DNA of 64,000 bases, from NCBI GenBank assembly GCA_008711295.1, contig VUYV01000036.1:1334646-1398645 (forward strand), given 5' to 3'. Of this stretch, positions 60,971 to 64,000 are shown in pieces (the stretch's first letter is position 1; each line of letters opens with the position of its first letter). The DNA is from Anarhynchus alexandrinus. Its lineage: Eukaryota > Chordata > Aves > Charadriiformes > Charadriidae. The translations under genes and the position numbers were made by a program. The notes beneath the pieces are model-generated. The model saw only the letters and a program-made list of their open reading frames with translations, ran no database searches and was not told where the DNA came from.

Positions 60971-63559
60971 TGGGACTTTCGGTCAGCTCCTTCCTATTTG
61001 TGAAAAACATGTTTTGCAAGTTGGTTTTAGACTAGACCTTCTTTCCCCATCCCCTGCCCCATGGAGGACTGAATCTAGGCTTGTACCCAGAGTCTAGTGT
61101 GAGAACCTTGCTTAGCCCTGCACGGCTACAGGGCAAAGAATAACAGTTACTGAGATACATGCTTGAACTCGTTTTATGAACTGAAGGTTGATCTGGTTAA
61201 GCACAAACAAGTCCCTCTTGCTGTGCTAACACAGAAGGTGATCATTCAAGGTAAGCACAATTTCTTCTCTATCTATTTCCTTTTCCAGGGGATAGGTAAC
61301 AAAAGTAATTAATTAGGCATTTTTTTTTCCTTGCTTTGCGAAAGCAGCCAATGCCGCGGGCATAAACAAACAACTTCTCTTTTGAAAGAGTTTACTAGTT
61401 TGGAAACATTATCTCTAGTTAGTGTGAACAACGTCACTGGGACCAGCAACGTTGCTAACTTCTAATTGAGACCAGTGTTCATATTTTACTGATTAAGTCA
61501 TAACTTAATCAAAGAGGGGTTTGGATTTCAAATGAAAACAGATGCAAAGGAACGTACCGTAATGCACCTTCTTCCCATCCTCCCTCTGCCCATGGAAATA
61601 CCCTCAGTTCCCCGTGTTTCCCCTCAGGGTACTCTTCGCCCCTCAATGTTCTTCTGCCTCCATACTACTTGTTCCCTCCACGTAGCCTGTTGCCACCACT
61701 GTACTTTCAACGCTGCCATGTCCTAAGCTGCCTTCACCATCACACCTCTAGATCTGTCAATTAAGGTCGTCCTCACAGTTGATCCAATCCCTCTTGCAAC
61801 GTCTCCCAGTAAAATTGCTGTAGTTTCCCCTGTCATTTCTCATTCATCCTACAGTAGCCCAGCCTATCCTGTGGTCCTCTGCATTCCCCATCTCCAGCCC
61901 CTAGCTCTTCCATGTACTTGCTACGGTAGGACAAATGTCCCTGTTCCTCAATGATTGCTGTTGGCTACTGATTGAGAAGAGCTAGCTCTTTGTAATCAGT
62001 GACTCTCCAGAGAACATATGTATGTTCTTTGACCTGCCAGCCACCCGGCTGCCAATACAGAAGCGATGCACGTTTTTGTCAGCCCGCTGACCAGGAAACC
62101 CTGCATTCTGGCTGGGAATTACCTGGGCTCTGCCTGACACCCTGACAGAGCAGAGAGCATGTACGTGCAACCTTATCCTCAGGACTCGCTTGGCAGCAAC
62201 AAGGGACAAATTCAGGTTGAAGGGGTCCACCACAAAAATGTCATCTCAGTGCTCACCAGAAGTGTGGGAAGATTACACTAATATTCTGGTGATGGGTGAA
62301 CTAACTGTATTCACTTGCAAATACGAGTCAAATGCTTTAACCAATATTTTTATTATTGGATGGAAAACCTTAGCCTGATTAATAGATAAACAGGGTGACA
62401 GCAAGTATTAAGGTGTCACATTAACAACCATTTTTGCTCTTTCCTCCATGAGGCAGGCCAGCTCGTGACCCTCCCCCATCTGCAGTAACTTTTAGCCACA
62501 GCCTACAATTTTAAGTCTTGCTGCATAGGAAGGCGTGATTTAAGGTGAGCTGATACGGTGGTGTTTCAGCTCTCTGCTCTTCCTCCTGTGGGCTGCCCTG
62601 GTGTGACCCCTTTTGCTTTTGCTCTCTTCTAGCCTGTGAGCTTTGCTGCCTTCCTCTCTCCCCCAGTTGCTCCCAGTAGCCGTGTTCATACCACCCCATG
62701 CTCTGCTCTGTCGGACGGCCTCCCCCATAGCTTTAATGTCCATTCTTTACATCCTGCGCAAGAAACACTTGTAGTGAACATTCCCACTGTCCACCTGTTT
62801 CTCAGGTTACAACGTATGTGTCCCAGTTTTTGGAGCTATTGCTTTAGATTAGCTGGGCTACAAAAATTAGGACTGCTCAGACAGCATTAATAAGCTTAGG
62901 GTGTCAATAGTTATTACACCTGATATTTTCTCCACTTCACAATATGACTCTCTTTTCGGAGGAAAACCAACTCCTCAATAAAAAAGTGAAGGGGAAAGAA
63001 ATAAAAATGTACCTGACCTGAAAGCTCACTGCCCTCAAAAAACCTGCTGGTATTGGAGCCTGAAAAGTAGAGTAGGGTATGGAATATAGGTTATTAAGGG
63101 CTAAAACCTGCTCCTTCTGTGGCTTCTGGGAAGGGAGCTGGGACAGCTTGATATCTTTGGCAATTGAGACCCAACAAGTTGAAGTAATCCTTGGTCTAGT
63201 TTTCCTATGTGATCTACCTTTGCATCAGGATGTTTTGTCACATCTGGCTAGCATGTGCTGGCTGGTGTTGTTCATTTATGACCTTACAATATATTTCACA
63301 TTTACATTAATGCAGTAAAGCAAGCCCCAAACAGTAAAAAATTCACAAGTATTCCCTAAAAACACTTTAAAGGAGGAATGGGCCCTTTTTTCCTTCTGTG
63401 GTTTTTTTTTTTTTGAGTCTGAACTGCAGCAGAAAAAAATTACTTAAGTGGAGACGTAACTAAAGTTGCAAAAGGATGAGTGTTTTGAATTAACACTGTT
63501 GAGCAGCCCCATTTCAATGAAACACCAACCTGCATTATTGTTCTTCTCTCTCCAGTCCT
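60971..63559. other. Non-coding sequence with a G-poor, pyrimidine-rich segment
   Basis: No gene is recognised. At about 61560-61925 the + strand is strongly pyrimidine-biased and poor in G (CTTCTTCCCATCCTCCC-like). Other frames, up to 84 codons (62636-62890), lack domains. A T run lies at about 63403-63414. Confidence 0.5.
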
Positions 63560-64000
63560 AAAAGCTCTTCCTGGCATTTAAATGACAGATCAATCACTTC
63601 AGCTCCAGGCTAAGAAATCCTTCCCTGCAATATTACAGGGCAGGTAGGTTTTCAGCTCGACATTCTTTTCTGCACAATGATTGCAACTTGCAATTATAAA
63701 TTTAATCTTGCCACATGAAACTGTAAGATCCTACTCTTACGGGGAAATCTACGTGCTACAAATTTGCACTTTCTTATGAAATACCTGAATTCCTAAGCAA
63801 TGCAGCACTTTATTGATATGCAAAACCATTCTGCTGATTAATTTCATAGCTGGAATAGAATGACTTATCTGCAAAAAATAGCATATGCAACACATGTCCT
63901 CCCTTTATGTTCATGAAATATAATTTTGAGCATATCCTAATTTCTTTATCTTGATTTGTTATTCCAAACAGTTCAACCATAGATTTAGTTCTGTTGATCT
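63560..64000. other. Possible conserved noncoding element at the window end
   Basis: AT-rich, repeat-free block with dense TTAATTTC, TTATAAATTTAATC and TTGATATGCAAAA words. No coding potential is seen. It may continue beyond the window. Assignment is from texture only. Confidence 0.22.

Overview
This is vertebrate nuclear DNA, almost certainly from a bird. The main evidence is several copies of the CR1 non-LTR retrotransposon. They carry the avian CR1 3' end (imperfect ATTCTATGA-type tails, a GGTTGGAAGGGACC-like block) and recognisable reverse-transcriptase C-terminal protein. CpG depletion, homopolymer runs and microsatellites, one unresolved base (N at 13247), and the absence of compact genes, operons or ribosome binding sites agree with this. 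I cannot name the species or the locus.

I find no host protein-coding exon that I can assign to a family, and no rRNA, tRNA gene, CRISPR array or retrovirus with recognisable gag, pol or env. The window reads as a long intron or intergenic region. The only long open frames with recognisable protein are CR1 reverse-transcriptase remnants at about 23.0-23.5, 48.2-48.7 and 54.2-55.3 kb.

Layout. 0.24-1.65 kb: an old, decayed CR1/L3-type element (+). 3.18-4.61 kb: two diverged copies of a ~140-160 bp unclassified repeat with tRNA-promoter-like boxes, with a short CR1 tail (-) between them. 5.48-5.66 kb: an exon-like open segment. 9.02-9.28 kb: CR1 3' end (+). 14.86-15.39 kb: a CpG-rich patch. 22.87-23.46 kb: CR1 (-). 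27.06-27.20, 36.51-37.05 and 40.78-40.92 kb: old CR1 remnants (+). 39.24-40.17 kb: a second CpG-rich patch with many overlapping short frames. 48.11-48.69 kb: the best-preserved CR1 copy (-), whose frame runs on from unrelated flanking DNA. 54.08-55.37 kb: the longest CR1 (-), with one in-frame stop and a lost catalytic motif. 59.91-60.03 kb: a 128-nt pure purine tract beside a consensus CTCF motif. The rest is AT-rich single-copy sequence. Several blocks rich in TAAT cores look like conserved noncoding elements, but that can only be tested by alignment.

I see no set of genes acting together and no convincing undescribed system. The best leads are the chimeric CR1-tail open frame at 48.2-48.86 kb, the purine tract with CTCF motif at 60 kb, the paired tRNA-like repeat at 3.2/4.5 kb and the two CpG-rich patches.
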